Assembly (NCBI GenBank): GCA_005885285.1
Contig: VAZG01000214.1
Span: forward strand, 1-39,174
Length of the DNA: 39,174 bases
DNA from: Alphaproteobacteria bacterium
Lineage (GTDB): Bacteria; Pseudomonadota; Alphaproteobacteria; Rhizobiales; Xanthobacteraceae
Direction: 5' to 3'
The notes below the pieces were generated by a model. It worked only from the letters and a program-made list of their open reading frames with translations. It searched no databases and was not told where the DNA came from. This document shows positions 18,382-27,665 of the stretch, in pieces. Position 1 is the stretch's first letter, and each line of letters begins with the position of its first letter. Position numbers and translations under genes: made by a program.

Positions 18382-19367
18382 GACACCAGCCTCTCCAGCG
18401 GCGCCTTGATGCAGCGCGACCAGTGCGTGGGATTGAGCTGCGCCAGCGGCGGCGGCGCTTTGACGCAAGCATCGCCGACGAAAGGGCAGCGCGCCGCAAA
18501 ACGGCAGCCGGACGGCGGCTTTGTCATATTCGGTACCACGCCTTCGATGGTCGCAAGATGCGCCGCGCGGCGTCCAAGCCGCGGGATCGAGCCCAGCAAT
18601 CCGACTGTGTAGGGATGCTGGGGGGACGCGAACAATTCACCGACGGCCGCGCGTTCAACGATTTCGCCGGCATACATCACGGCGACCTCGTCGCACACTT
18701 CGGCGACGACGCCGAGATCGTGGGTGATCAGAATGATCGCAGCGCCGCTTGCGGCCTTCAGCTCGCGCATCAAATCGAGAATCTGCGCCTGCAGGGTGAC
18801 ATCGAGCGCGGTGGTCGGCTCGTCCGCGATCAGGAGTTTTGGATCGCAAGCGAGCGCCATCGCGATCATCACACGCTGGCGCATGCCGCCGGAAAGCTTG
18901 TGCGGGTATTCGTCGATGCGCTTTTCGGGCGAGGGGATGTGCACGCGGCGCAACAGCTCGATCGCGCGCGCCCGCGCCTGGCGCCGCGAGCCGCCGCGAT
19001 GGCGCAGGATAGTCTCGATGATCTGGTCGCCGATCGTAAAGCTCGGATTGAGCGAAGTCATCGGCTCCTGAAAGATCATCGCCAGGCGATTGCCGCGCAG
19101 GTCGCGCAGGGTTTCGTCGGACGCTTCCAGCAAATCGAAACCATCAAACTGGATCGAGCCGGCAACGTCAGCGGAATGTTTCGAGAGCAGGCCCATGATC
19201 GCGAGCGACGTCACGCTTTTGCCGCAGCCGGATTCGCCGACCAGTCCCAGCGTGGCGCCGTTGGCGACAGATAGGTCGACGCTGTCGACGGCATGGGTCG
19301 TGCGGCCGTCATCACCATGGAACAGCACGCGCAGGTCCTTGATCTCAATCAGCGGCGGGACCGTCAT
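18378..19367 (-). CDS. Peptide-type ABC importer ATPase, DppD family (importer 2)
   Basis: This 329-residue ATPase has Walker [10 protein letters not shown], signature [15 protein letters not shown] and Walker [15 protein letters not shown]. It ends with the C-terminal segment [12 protein letters not shown] and a further Cys. GMRQRV in the signature and Ser-Val after the Walker lysine are typical of DppD rather than DppF. Its start overlaps the stop of the DUF1028 gene (ATGA), and its end overlaps the DppF-type gene (GTGA), so these three proteins are translated as a unit. This ties the DUF1028 enzyme firmly to the importer. Confidence 0.92.
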   Translation of the reverse strand: MTVPPLIEIKDLRVLFHGDDGRTTHAVDSVDLSVANGATLGLVGESGCGKSVTSLAIMGLLSKHSADVAGSIQFDGFDLLEASDETLRDLRGNRLAMIFQEPMTSLNPSFTIGDQIIETILRHRGGSRRQARARAIELLRRVHIPSPEKRIDEYPHKLSGGMRQRVMIAMALACDPKLLIADEPTTALDVTLQAQILDLMRELKAASGAAIILITHDLGVVAEVCDEVAVMYAGEIVERAAVGELFASPQHPYTVGLLGSIPRLGRRAAHLATIEGVVPNMTKPPSGCRFAARCPFVGDACVKAPPPLAQLNPTHWSRCIKAPLERLVS

Positions 19368-20074
19368 TTCTCACCCGCAATCGCGGCTTCGATGCCGGCC
19401 TCGATGGTCGCGCGATCGGTGATCCCCGCCGGGTTGTCGCGCGTCGGCAGGAATTTCCGAAAATGCACCCAGCGCTCGCGGCTCACCTGTTCGAGGCGAT
19501 CGAGCTCGACGAGCGGATCGGCGTGGTCGTCGACGCGCAGGTCGAGATCGGACCATTCCTCGCTGCCGTGGATCAGAAGCGCCGCCGATTGCTTGCCGCG
19601 CTTGTCACCACCCGCGGCTTCGCCGGCGCGCATCGCCGCGATCAGGCGTCGCGCAAACGGCAGCGTCGCGTTCGCTAGATAAGCCTTCGCGGTATCGTCG
19701 AGCACCGCCGCGCCTGCCAGCATGTTGCCGGCAATCGAAAAGCCGTCGCCCGCGATGTGGCCGCACCAGTCGATGCAGTCGCGACCGGTATGGGCCGAGA
19801 TCCGGCCGCTCGCATCCATGACGTGAAGCTGCCGGCTGTCGCGGCCAGGATCGGCTGATACCAGCGTATCTACAATCTCGCGCGGGTTCTTGCCTTCGCG
19901 CAGGAGCTTGACGCCGTCGATGCCGTAATAGGGATTGACCAGCGCTTGCGTCGCGATGCCGCCGATGCCGGGCGCGATGTGCGGCACCCGCGCGCCGACC
20001 GCGAAGAATTTAGTCGCAACCGCAATGCCGATCTGGCCGGTGGCCTTGTCGCGGGCGATGATCGACCAGGTCAT
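19364..20074 (-). CDS. DUF1028 family protein (putative Ntn-type hydrolase)
   Basis: This 236-residue protein matches DUF1028 from its first residues: MTWSIIARDKATGQIGIAVA, then FFAVGARVPHIAPGIGGIATQALVNPYYG. Known family members have an Ntn-hydrolase-like fold. Here removal of Met1 would leave Thr2 as the N-terminal nucleophile, which fits but is inference. No signal peptide is seen, so it acts in the cytoplasm. Longer readings upstream run into the GGT-family gene on another frame and are rejected. Translational overlap with the importer ATPase and closeness to the GGT-family gene suggest it hydrolyses an imported amide or peptide. The reaction is not established for the family as far as I know. 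Confidence 0.85.
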   Translation of the reverse strand: MTWSIIARDKATGQIGIAVATKFFAVGARVPHIAPGIGGIATQALVNPYYGIDGVKLLREGKNPREIVDTLVSADPGRDSRQLHVMDASGRISAHTGRDCIDWCGHIAGDGFSIAGNMLAGAAVLDDTAKAYLANATLPFARRLIAAMRAGEAAGGDKRGKQSAALLIHGSEEWSDLDLRVDDHADPLVELDRLEQVSRERWVHFRKFLPTRDNPAGITDRATIEAGIEAAIAGEK

Positions 20075-20085
20075 CTCTCTGCCTG

Positions 20086-20136
20086 TTTGAGCATGATCTT
20101 TTCGGAAAACCGGTTCCCACTTTTCCGGATCATGCT
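20086..20136. repeat. Dispersed palindromic repeat, single copy
   Basis: This is a reversed copy of the unit at 4591-4648. TTTGAGCATGATC opens it, TTCGGAAAACCGGTTCCCAC is the core, and GGATCATGCTC closes it. The ends GAGCATGATC and GATCATGCTC pair. It ends directly at the stop codon of the GGT-family gene (20137) and fills nearly all of the gap to the DUF1028 gene. Because it lies within the operon it could act as an mRNA-stabilising or attenuating structure between the two hydrolase genes. Confidence 0.8.
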
Positions 20137-21939
20137 CTATCGTCCGGCCGCATAGCCCTGCATGCCCCGTGGATTGGCGGCAGCGCGGCGGCGGCGGCCA
20201 ACACGAGAGGCAGCAGTGAGACGGCCTTCCGACCAGTCGGGGCCGGTCTCGACGATATGGCCGCGGCTCTTCAAGGTATCGACGGTCGCCTTTGGCACGC
20301 GGTTTTCGACGACGAGCACGCCGGGCCGCGCGGTGCGTGGCCAGAACGAGATCGGGAAATGCTCGGAATGCCATGCCGGGGCGTCGATCGCTTCCTGCAA
20401 ATTCAATTTGGCGTGGACGTGCCGCAGGAAAAATTGCGTGGTCCATTGATCCTGCTGGTCGCCGCCGGGCGATCCCCAGGCGAGGTACGGTTCGCCGTCG
20501 CGCAGCGCCAGGGTCGGCGACAGCGTGGTGCGCGGGCGCTTGCCCGGCGCTAAGGCTGCCGGATGGTCTTCCTGCAACCAGAACATTTGCGCGCGGCTGC
20601 CAAGGCAAAAGCCAAGTTCGGGAATCACGGGCGAAGATTGCAGCCAGCCGCCGGACGGCGTCGCCGAGACCATGTTGCCGGCCTGGTCGATGATGTCGAA
20701 ATGCACGGTATCGCCGCGCACCTCGCCGAAACGCCCGACTGTTGGCTCGCCCGCGCCCATGGCACCGACGGCCTCGCGGTGACCCTCGGCGCGGCGCAGT
20801 GTTACGATTGAACCAAAGCCTTCGACCGAGCCCGGCACGAAATCCAGCGAGGCGGTTTCCGAGATCAGCTTGCGGCGCTCATCGTTATAGGCATCCGACA
20901 ACAGGGTCGTGATCGGGATATCCGTGAAATCAGGATCGCCGTAGAATTTCTCGCGGTCGGCAAAAGCGAGTTTGGCGCATTCGACCTGGAGATGAATGAA
21001 TTCGGGCCCTGCGGGGTCGAGCCCGTCGAGCTCAAACCCTTTCAACAGCGCAAGCTGCTGTAACATTACCGGCCCCTGGCTCCAGACGCCGGCTTTGCAC
21101 ACGGTGTAGCGGCCGTAGTCATAGGAGAGCGGCGCCTCCACCGACGGCTGCCAGCGCGCCATGTCGTCGGCGGAGAGCACGCCGCGATGCGGCGAGCCCG
21201 AAACGTCCATGACCTCCTGCGTCCGGCAGAATTGGTCGATCGCTTCCGCCACGAAACCCTGCGACCAGGTTTTGCGCGCGCGTTCGATCTGGGCGGTGCG
21301 GTCGGAGCCCGCGCTCTCGGCTTCTTGGAGGATGCGGGCATAGGTCTTCGAAAGTTGCTGGTTGGTGAAGAGCGTGCCGGGCTTTGGCACTTCGTCGTTC
21401 GGCAGATAGACCGCCGCCGACGTCTTCCAATGCTTCCGGAACATTTGCTCGACGGTCTTGATTGTGGCGGAGGCGCGTTCGACCAGCGGATAGCCGTCGC
21501 GGGCGTAGGCGATCGCAGGCTCCAGCACCTCTCGCAGCCGCATCGTGCCGTAGTCCCGCAGCAGCAGCATCCAGGATTCGAAGGTGCCGGGCACGCAGGC
21601 CGCCAGCAGTCCGGTCCCGGGCACCATCTCGAGGCCCTCGCTGCGGTAGTGCGCAATGGTGGCCCGCGCTGGGGCCGGGCCCTGGCCGCAAATCACCTCG
21701 GTGCGGCCGCGTTTGGTGTCATGCACAATGATCGGCACGTCGCCGCCGGGACCGTTCAGATGTGGCTCGACCACCTGCAGCGTGAAGGCGGTGGCGACAG
21801 CGGCGTCGAACGCGTTGCCGCCCTTTTCCAGCGTCGCCATTCCGACCGCGGTGGCGATCCAGTGGGTGGAAGTCACGACGCCAAACGTACCTTCGATTTC
21901 CGGCCTGGTCGTGAACGGATCGGGATTGATGTTGCTCAT
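20137..21939 (-). CDS. Gamma-glutamyltransferase-family Ntn hydrolase
   Basis: This 600-residue protein is a self-cleaving Ntn hydrolase of the GGT family. The large subunit begins with VVTSTHWIATAVGMATLEKG and contains GGNAFDAAVA; the predicted cleavage and nucleophile residue is Thr411 in RGDTVHFDIID. The oxyanion glycines SPGG (490-493) are intact. There is no signal peptide, unlike periplasmic GGT of E. coli. The residues that hold the gamma-glutamyl group in true GGT are changed. The Arg in the DFREMAP-like motif aligns with Gln86 (GQGPAP), and the Asp of the MDDF motif aligns within LGSRAQMFWL. So it may be an acylase with another substrate rather than a glutathione enzyme. It lies between two importer gene sets on the same strand, 94 bases after the DppF-type gene of importer 1. 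Confidence 0.87.
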   Translation of the reverse strand: MSNINPDPFTTRPEIEGTFGVVTSTHWIATAVGMATLEKGGNAFDAAVATAFTLQVVEPHLNGPGGDVPIIVHDTKRGRTEVICGQGPAPARATIAHYRSEGLEMVPGTGLLAACVPGTFESWMLLLRDYGTMRLREVLEPAIAYARDGYPLVERASATIKTVEQMFRKHWKTSAAVYLPNDEVPKPGTLFTNQQLSKTYARILQEAESAGSDRTAQIERARKTWSQGFVAEAIDQFCRTQEVMDVSGSPHRGVLSADDMARWQPSVEAPLSYDYGRYTVCKAGVWSQGPVMLQQLALLKGFELDGLDPAGPEFIHLQVECAKLAFADREKFYGDPDFTDIPITTLLSDAYNDERRKLISETASLDFVPGSVEGFGSIVTLRRAEGHREAVGAMGAGEPTVGRFGEVRGDTVHFDIIDQAGNMVSATPSGGWLQSSPVIPELGFCLGSRAQMFWLQEDHPAALAPGKRPRTTLSPTLALRDGEPYLAWGSPGGDQQDQWTTQFFLRHVHAKLNLQEAIDAPAWHSEHFPISFWPRTARPGVLVVENRVPKATVDTLKSRGHIVETGPDWSEGRLTAASRVGRRRRAAANPRGMQGYAAGR

Positions 21940-22033
21940 GGAAGTCCATCATTCTGCTTTAAGCGTCGGCGCGGGCGCACTTGACCACAGGGTAGGCCTT
22001 CTGCCAACCGCGGCGACGCTCTCATCGCTGTGA

Positions 22034-23026
22034 TCAGGCCGGCGCGGGAGCGGTGTTAACGGCGTGGCAGGCGACCCCGTCGATCAGCGCCGGCGCCTCG
22101 CGGCGGCAGAGCTCGAAGGCCAGCGGGCAGCGCGGGTTGAACGCACAGCCGGGCGGGGGATCGATCGGATTGGGGATTTCGCCTTTGACCGGAATCCGCT
22201 GTCGGCCGGACATCGCGAGATCGGGCACCGCGCCCAAGAGCATTTTCGTATATGGCATGCGCGGCCGTGCGAACAGTTCGCGCCCTTCCGCGATCTCGAC
22301 GATGCGGCCGAGATACATCACGCCGATCCGGTTCGCCATATGCCGCACCACCGCGAGATTGTGGCTGATGAAGAGGTAGGTGAGGCCGAACTTGTCCTGC
22401 AGGTCGCGCATCAAATTGAGGATTTGCGCCTGCACCGAGACGTCGAGCGCCGAGGTCGGTTCGTCGCAGACGATGAATTCGGCTTCCGAGGCAAGCGCGC
22501 GCGCAATCGCGATCCGCTGCCGCTGCCCGCCGGAGAATTCGTGCGGATACTTGATGCCGTCGTCGGCGTGCAGGCCGACCAGGCTCAACAGCTCGCCGAC
22601 CCGATCCTGGATGTTGCGTTCGCCCTGGATCAGCTCGAACGCGCGGATCGGTTCGGCGACGATCGCATCGACCCGGAAGCGCGGATTGAGGCTCGCATAG
22701 GGATCCTGAAAGATCATCTGGATGCGGCGGCGCAACCGCTGGCGCGCCTGCGCCTGTCTTGTATCCGTCATCGACACGCCGTCGATCACGACTTCGCCCG
22801 AGCTTGGCGGCAACAGTCCGACCACCATCCGGGCCACCGTGGTCTTTCCGGAGCCGGACTCGCCCACGAGGGCAAAGGTCTCGCCCTTCCTGATATCAAA
22901 GGTCACGCCATCGACCGCTTTCAGAAATTCCAGATGGCCGCCTTCGAGCACGCGGTTGAGCCATGGTTTTGAGACGTCGAACGCGCGACGCAAGTTCTTG
23001 ATGTCGACAAAAGGCGCCACACTCAT
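22034..23026 (-). CDS. Peptide-type ABC importer ATPase, DppF family (importer 1)
   Basis: This 330-residue ATPase has Walker A GESGSGKTT, signature [15 protein letters not shown], Walker B FIVCDEPTSALDVS and the C-terminal PPGCAFNPRCPL segment of peptide importers. It is the last gene of the first importer set, and its ATG overlaps the stop of the DppD-type gene by four bases. It differs clearly from the DppF-type protein of importer 2 (for example SGSGKTT against SGCGKST), so the two sets are not a recent duplication. Confidence 0.92.
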   Translation of the reverse strand: MSVAPFVDIKNLRRAFDVSKPWLNRVLEGGHLEFLKAVDGVTFDIRKGETFALVGESGSGKTTVARMVVGLLPPSSGEVVIDGVSMTDTRQAQARQRLRRRIQMIFQDPYASLNPRFRVDAIVAEPIRAFELIQGERNIQDRVGELLSLVGLHADDGIKYPHEFSGGQRQRIAIARALASEAEFIVCDEPTSALDVSVQAQILNLMRDLQDKFGLTYLFISHNLAVVRHMANRIGVMYLGRIVEIAEGRELFARPRMPYTKMLLGAVPDLAMSGRQRIPVKGEIPNPIDPPPGCAFNPRCPLAFELCRREAPALIDGVACHAVNTAPAPA

Positions 23027-24009
23027 GCCGCGGAGTCCTCGACGCCGGCATCATAGAGATGGCAGGCCACCGCCTGCGTGCCGTGCCGGATCGGTTCCGG
23101 CCGTTCGATCCGGCACCGATCGAAGGCGAAAGCGCAGCGCGGGTTGAACGAGCAGCCCTGAGGGATCGCGGACAATCGCGGCATCGAGCCTGGTATCTGC
23201 ACCAGCCGCTTGTCTTCGCCAGCCAGCGTCGGGATCGCGCCCATCAATCCCTTGGCGTAGGGATGCAGCGGGTTCTGAATGACGTCCTGCACCGGGCCGA
23301 TCTCGACGATGCGGCCGGAATACATCACCGCGACGCGGTCGGAGGTTTCGGCGATCACGCCCATGTCGTGCGTCACCAGCATCACCGCGGTGCCGTGATC
23401 GCGCCCGAGGCGTTTGATCAGCGAGATGATTTGCGCCTGCACCGAGACGTCGAGCGCCGTGGTCGGTTCGTCCGCGATGATCAGCTCGGGCTCGACGCAG
23501 ATCGCGAGCGCAATCACCACGCGCTGGCGCATGCCACCGGAGAATTCGTGCGGATAGCCGTCGATGCGCTTGTCCGGCGCGGGGATTCCGACTTCGGCCA
23601 AGAGGTCGATCGCACGTTTGCGGGCGGCCTGTTCGGAGAGGCTGGTATGCGTCCTGATGGTCTCGACGATCTGGTCGCCGATCCGGTACAGCGGATTGAG
23701 ACTGGTGAGCGGATCCTGAAAAATCATGCCGATCCGCTTGCCTCTGATACGGCGAAGATCTTCCGGCGGCAGATGGTCGATCCGCAAGCCCGAAAGATAG
23801 ATCTCGCCGCCTGCGATGCGGCCGGGCGGATCGATCAGGCCGATCACCGCAAGGCCGGTGACGGATTTTCCGGCGCCGGATTCGCCGACCACGCCAAGCA
23901 CTTCGCCCTTGGCGATATCAAAGGACACACCGTCGATAGCGCGCAGCGTACCGCGGCGGAGCGCAAACTCGATCTGAAGGTCACACACGGAGAGAACGGG
24001 CTCGGTCAT
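23023..24009 (-). CDS. Peptide-type ABC importer ATPase, DppD family (importer 1)
   Basis: This 328-residue ATPase has Walker [10 protein letters not shown], signature [15 protein letters not shown] and Walker [15 protein letters not shown], ending with [12 protein letters not shown] and a further Cys. I start at ATG 24009, which overlaps the stop of the DppC-type permease (ATGA). A longer frame to 24111 would extend 34 residues into that permease gene and is not needed. It pairs with the DppF-type ATPase downstream. Confidence 0.92.
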   Translation of the reverse strand: MTEPVLSVCDLQIEFALRRGTLRAIDGVSFDIAKGEVLGVVGESGAGKSVTGLAVIGLIDPPGRIAGGEIYLSGLRIDHLPPEDLRRIRGKRIGMIFQDPLTSLNPLYRIGDQIVETIRTHTSLSEQAARKRAIDLLAEVGIPAPDKRIDGYPHEFSGGMRQRVVIALAICVEPELIIADEPTTALDVSVQAQIISLIKRLGRDHGTAVMLVTHDMGVIAETSDRVAVMYSGRIVEIGPVQDVIQNPLHPYAKGLMGAIPTLAGEDKRLVQIPGSMPRLSAIPQGCSFNPRCAFAFDRCRIERPEPIRHGTQAVACHLYDAGVEDSAA

Positions 24010-24980
24010 CTCAGCTTCGGATTGAGCGCGTCGCGCAGCCAGTCGCCGAGCAGGTTGATGGACAGGATCAGCGCGGCCAGCGCTATCCCCGGGAAGGCGA
24101 CGATCCACCATTCGCCCGCGAACAGATAGTTGTTGCCGATCCGGATCAGGGTGCCGAGCGAGGGCATGGTGTCAGGCATGCCGGAGCCGAGAAACGACAA
24201 TGTCGCCTCGGTGATAACGGCGAGCGCCAGATTGATGGTCGCGATCACCAGCACCGGCCCCATCGTATTGGGCAGCACGTGACGCAGCATGATGACGGGC
24301 GCCGGCAGGCCGATCAACTGCGCGGCTGCGACGTAATCCTTGTTCTTCTCCACCATGACCGAGCCGCGCACCGTGCGGGCATATTGCACCCAGAAGCTCA
24401 AGCCGATCGCAACCACCAGCACCGCCAGCATGCTCATGGCATCTAACCGGTTGCCGAACACGGACTTGACGACGCCGTTGATGAGCAGCGCGATCAGGAT
24501 CGCCGGGAAGGTGAGCTGAACGTCGGCAATGCGCATGATCAGGCTATCAACGGCGCCGCCGAAATAACCCGCGATCAGCCCGAGCACGATGCCGAGCGTG
24601 CCCGAGAACAGCACGCCGAGCAGGCCCACGGTGAGCGAAATGCGCAAGCCGTACAGGATCGCCGAAAATACGTCGCGGCCCTGTTCGTCGGTGCCGAGCA
24701 GGAACGGGCTTTGGCCATCGGCGGTCCATAGCGGCGCGATGCGCGAGTTCATCAGTTGCAACTGCGCCGGGTCGAACGGATTCTGCACCGCAAGCAGGGG
24801 CGCGAAGATCGCGATCAGGAAAAACAGCAGTGTCACCGCGGCGGCCGCCATGGTGAGGCGGGAGCGGCGGAATGAATAGAACACATCGCTCGCGCCGAGC
24901 CGGGCCAGCCAAGGCGCCGAAGTCATGCCCGCGCGCGGGGCGCTCGAACTGGCTTTATGGGGGACGACGGTGTCGCTCAT
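24006..24980 (-). CDS. Peptide-type ABC importer permease, DppC family (importer 1)
   Basis: This 324-residue permease has a variable N-terminal tail of about 30 residues, then a first membrane helix, the DppC motif FLLGTDEQGRDVFSAILYG, further helices and the EAA loop DYVAAAQLIG followed by LPN. ATG 24980 begins two bases after the DppB-type stop codon. The open frame continues far upstream to 25442, but that part is the antisense-frame shadow of the DppB-type gene and lacks permease features. Confidence 0.9.
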   Translation of the reverse strand: MSDTVVPHKASSSAPRAGMTSAPWLARLGASDVFYSFRRSRLTMAAAAVTLLFFLIAIFAPLLAVQNPFDPAQLQLMNSRIAPLWTADGQSPFLLGTDEQGRDVFSAILYGLRISLTVGLLGVLFSGTLGIVLGLIAGYFGGAVDSLIMRIADVQLTFPAILIALLINGVVKSVFGNRLDAMSMLAVLVVAIGLSFWVQYARTVRGSVMVEKNKDYVAAAQLIGLPAPVIMLRHVLPNTMGPVLVIATINLALAVITEATLSFLGSGMPDTMPSLGTLIRIGNNYLFAGEWWIVAFPGIALAALILSINLLGDWLRDALNPKLR

Positions 24981-24982
24981 CG

Positions 24983-25963
24983 TCAGGCCGCACCGCTGAT
25001 GGTTGAGCGCAGACGTGGATCGACCACGGTGTAGAGGATATCGACCACGAAATTGATGGTGACGAAGATCAGCGACACGAACAACAAATAAGCCGCCATG
25101 ATCGGGATATCGACGTTTTGTACGGCTTGCACAAACAATAGTCCCATGCCCGGCCACTGGAATACGGTCTCGGTAATGATCGCAAATGCAATTACCGAGC
25201 CAAACTGCAGGCCCGCCACGGTGATGACGGGAACCAGCGTGTTCTTGAGCGCATGGCCGAAATGGATCGCGCGCGTCGTCAGGCCCCGCGCCCGCGCGAA
25301 GCGGATATAGTCGGTGCGCAGCACCTCGAGCATCTCGGCACGCACCAGCCGCATGATCAAGGTCATCTGGAACAGGCCAAGCGTGACCGACGGCATGATC
25401 AGCGCCTTCAACCCGGAGACCGTCAAGAGCCCCGTGGTCCACCAGCCGATCCGCACCACTTCGCCGCGGCCAAACGACGGCAGCCAGCCCAGCACCACCG
25501 CGAACAAATAGATCAGGAGGATGCCGATCAGGAACGTCGGCAGCGAGATTCCGATCAGCGAGATCGCCTGGAACGCCTTTGCCAGCAGCGTGTCGCGACG
25601 CAACGCCGAATAGACACCCATCAGGATGCCGAAGACCATTGCAAGCATGGTGGCACAGGTCGCGAGTTCGAGTGTCGCTGGCATCCGCTCCATCAATAGC
25701 GCGGTAACCGGCTGGCGAAACTGATAGGAGACGCCGAACTTGAACTGAGCCGCATTGCCGACGTAGCGCGCGAATTGCACGATCACGGGATCGTCAAGAC
25801 CCAGCGATTGGCGGACTGCGGCGCGTTCGGCGGGCGGCGTATCCAGCGAGACGATCTGGTTGACCGGATCGCCCGCGAAGCGAAACATCGAAAACGCGAT
25901 GATTCCGACCGCGATCATGACGCCGATCGCCTGGATCGCCCGGTGCAGAGTGAAAGCGAGCAT
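24983..25963 (-). CDS. Peptide-type ABC importer permease, DppB family (importer 1)
   Basis: This 326-residue permease has the family first helix followed by FAGDPVNQIV, six likely membrane helices, the EAA loop DYIRFARARGLTTRAIHFGH and a C-terminus ending VDPRLRS. The binding-protein gene ends 103 bases upstream. A hairpin with a short T-run in that gap may lower permease expression relative to the binding protein. This is the usual gene order for peptide importers (binding protein, B, C, D, F). Confidence 0.92.
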   Translation of the reverse strand: MLAFTLHRAIQAIGVMIAVGIIAFSMFRFAGDPVNQIVSLDTPPAERAAVRQSLGLDDPVIVQFARYVGNAAQFKFGVSYQFRQPVTALLMERMPATLELATCATMLAMVFGILMGVYSALRRDTLLAKAFQAISLIGISLPTFLIGILLIYLFAVVLGWLPSFGRGEVVRIGWWTTGLLTVSGLKALIMPSVTLGLFQMTLIMRLVRAEMLEVLRTDYIRFARARGLTTRAIHFGHALKNTLVPVITVAGLQFGSVIAFAIITETVFQWPGMGLLFVQAVQNVDIPIMAAYLLFVSLIFVTINFVVDILYTVVDPRLRSTISGAA

Positions 25964-26019
25964 CTGGTCCTTTCACTGCCTCTTTTGACTAGCACGCATC
26001 GTTGCGAGCTGAAACGAAA

Positions 26020-26048
26020 AGTCCCGGGAGCATGAAGCCGTCGGGACT
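26020..26048 (-). terminator. Intercistronic hairpin after the binding-protein gene
   Basis: Read on the minus strand, AGTCCCG, a 15-base loop and CGGGACT are followed by TTTTCGTTTC. A 7-bp GC-rich stem with a short T-rich tail between a binding-protein gene and its permease genes is typical of a partial terminator, which keeps the binding protein in excess. The loop is rather long, so strength is uncertain. Confidence 0.45.
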
Positions 26049-26066
26049 GTCGAAATCCGGTCTGTT

Positions 26067-27665
26067 CTACTCGTCCTGTTTCACCATCCAGTAGGGGAGG
26101 ACTTGGTTGTCGGCGCGCTGCACTACCTTCAGTTTTTTCGATACGCCCCACGCCAGCGCCTGTTGATGCAGCGGGATGTAGGCGTAGTCCTTCATCGCGA
26201 TCTCGAAGGCCTGCTTGATCAACAGATTGCGTTTGGTGGTGTCGGTCTCCTGCAACACCTGGTCGGTCAGCTTGTCGAATTCCTTGTTGCAGTAACCGCC
26301 GAGATTGGTTTCGCCGCGCGGGGATTTCGGATCGTCGCGGCAGCCCATGATGTCGTACATCACGTTGTGCGAATCCAGCGTGCCGGGCGTCCAGCCCAGC
26401 ATGTAGAAAGAGGTCTGATAGCCGCCGGGCTTGAGCACCTTGGCGAAGTACTGCGCCTTGGGCTGCGCCAACAGATTGATCTTGACGCCGACGCGGGCCA
26501 GCATGCCGACTACCGCCTGGCAAATCGCGGCATCGTTGACGTAGCGGTCGTTCGGGCAATCCATCGTGACTTCGAAACCGTCGCCATAGCCGGCTTCGGT
26601 CAAGAGCTTCTTGGCGCCGTCGGGATCGTATTTCGGTCGCGTGAAATCCTTGGACAATGCAAATAGCTGTGGCGCGATCATCAGCGCCGATGGCGTCGAA
26701 AGCCCGCGCATCACGCGGGTCTTGATCGATTCGATATCGATCGCCTTGTAGAAGGCTTCGCGGACACGCACGTCCTTGAACGGGTTCTTGCCCTTGATGC
26801 TGGAAAACAACAGTTCATCACGCGTCTGGTCCATGCCCAAGAAAATGGTGCGGATTTCCGGACCCTTGAGCATCTGCGCGTTGGGGCTGGCGTCGACCCG
26901 CGCAATATCCTGGAGCGGCACCGGTTCGATAATGTCGACTTCGCCGGACAGCAGCGCCGCCACGCGGGTTGCTTCCGAGGCGATCGGCGTGAAGATGATT
27001 TCCTTCAGATTATGTTCGGGCTTGCGCCACCAGTTCGGGTTGACTTTGAAGACGGTCTTGACGCCAGGTTGATGGCTCTCGATCGTGAAAGGTCCGGTGC
27101 CGTTTTCATGCAGCGACGCATAGGTGGGGGTGGTCGCCGCAGCCGGCGTCGGCGCGGTCGCGTTGTTCTCCTCGGCCCATTTCTTGTCCATGATCCACCA
27201 GGTATCCCATTGCGAATTGAGAATGGGATTGGGCTTGGTCAGGATGAAATCCACCGTGTAGTCGTCGACCTTGACGACCTTGACGTCGGCGTCGATGCGG
27301 GTTTGCAGGTTCGAGCCTTTGGCGCGAACGCGGTCGGCCGAGAACACCACGTCATCGGCGGTGAACGGATCGCCATTATGGAATTTGACGCCTTTGCGCA
27401 GGTGGAAACGCCAGCGGGTCGGCTCCGGTGTCTCCCAGCTTTCCGCCAGCCCCGGCGCGATCTTCAGTTCCTTGTCGCGGGTGATCAGGCTCTCAAAGAT
27501 CTGACCGAGATGGGCATGCGTCGTGGTCTCATTGAGCGTGTAGGGATCGAGCGATTTGAGGTCGCCCTGGTTGGCATAACGCAGCGTCTGGCTCGATGCC
27601 GGTGCCATCACTGAGGCGGCGATTGCGAGGGTGGCTGCTGCAACCAGGGTATGACGTACCGACAT
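26067..27665 (-). CDS. Periplasmic solute-binding protein, family 5 (importer 1)
   Basis: This 532-residue protein has a signal peptide (MSVRH, hydrophobic core, cut near APASSQ at residues 21-26). The SBP family 5 signature around LAESWETPEPTRWRFHLRKG is followed by VKFHNGDPFTADDVVFSADR. It delivers cargo to the DppBC channel of importer 1. I start at ATG 27665, since the longer frame to 27794 has no signal peptide at its start. GGAG lies roughly 11 bases upstream. It is the first gene of the minus-strand block and is divergent from the DadA-like gene, with a 185-base shared regulatory gap. Cargo is unknown; the Pro/Ala/Thr-rich loop ATAPTPAAATTPT (about 180-193) is unusual. Confidence 0.92.
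   Translation of the reverse strand: MSVRHTLVAAATLAIAASVMAPASSQTLRYANQGDLKSLDPYTLNETTTHAHLGQIFESLITRDKELKIAPGLAESWETPEPTRWRFHLRKGVKFHNGDPFTADDVVFSADRVRAKGSNLQTRIDADVKVVKVDDYTVDFILTKPNPILNSQWDTWWIMDKKWAEENNATAPTPAAATTPTYASLHENGTGPFTIESHQPGVKTVFKVNPNWWRKPEHNLKEIIFTPIASEATRVAALLSGEVDIIEPVPLQDIARVDASPNAQMLKGPEIRTIFLGMDQTRDELLFSSIKGKNPFKDVRVREAFYKAIDIESIKTRVMRGLSTPSALMIAPQLFALSKDFTRPKYDPDGAKKLLTEAGYGDGFEVTMDCPNDRYVNDAAICQAVVGMLARVGVKINLLAQPKAQYFAKVLKPGGYQTSFYMLGWTPGTLDSHNVMYDIMGCRDDPKSPRGETNLGGYCNKEFDKLTDQVLQETDTTKRNLLIKQAFEIAMKDYAYIPLHQQALAWGVSKKLKVVQRADNQVLPYWMVKQDE

Noticed and set aside
20075..20608. N-terminal extension of the DUF1028 gene
   Set aside because: The extra residues come from another frame of the GGT-family gene and a repeat; the DUF1028 match begins exactly at Met (20074).
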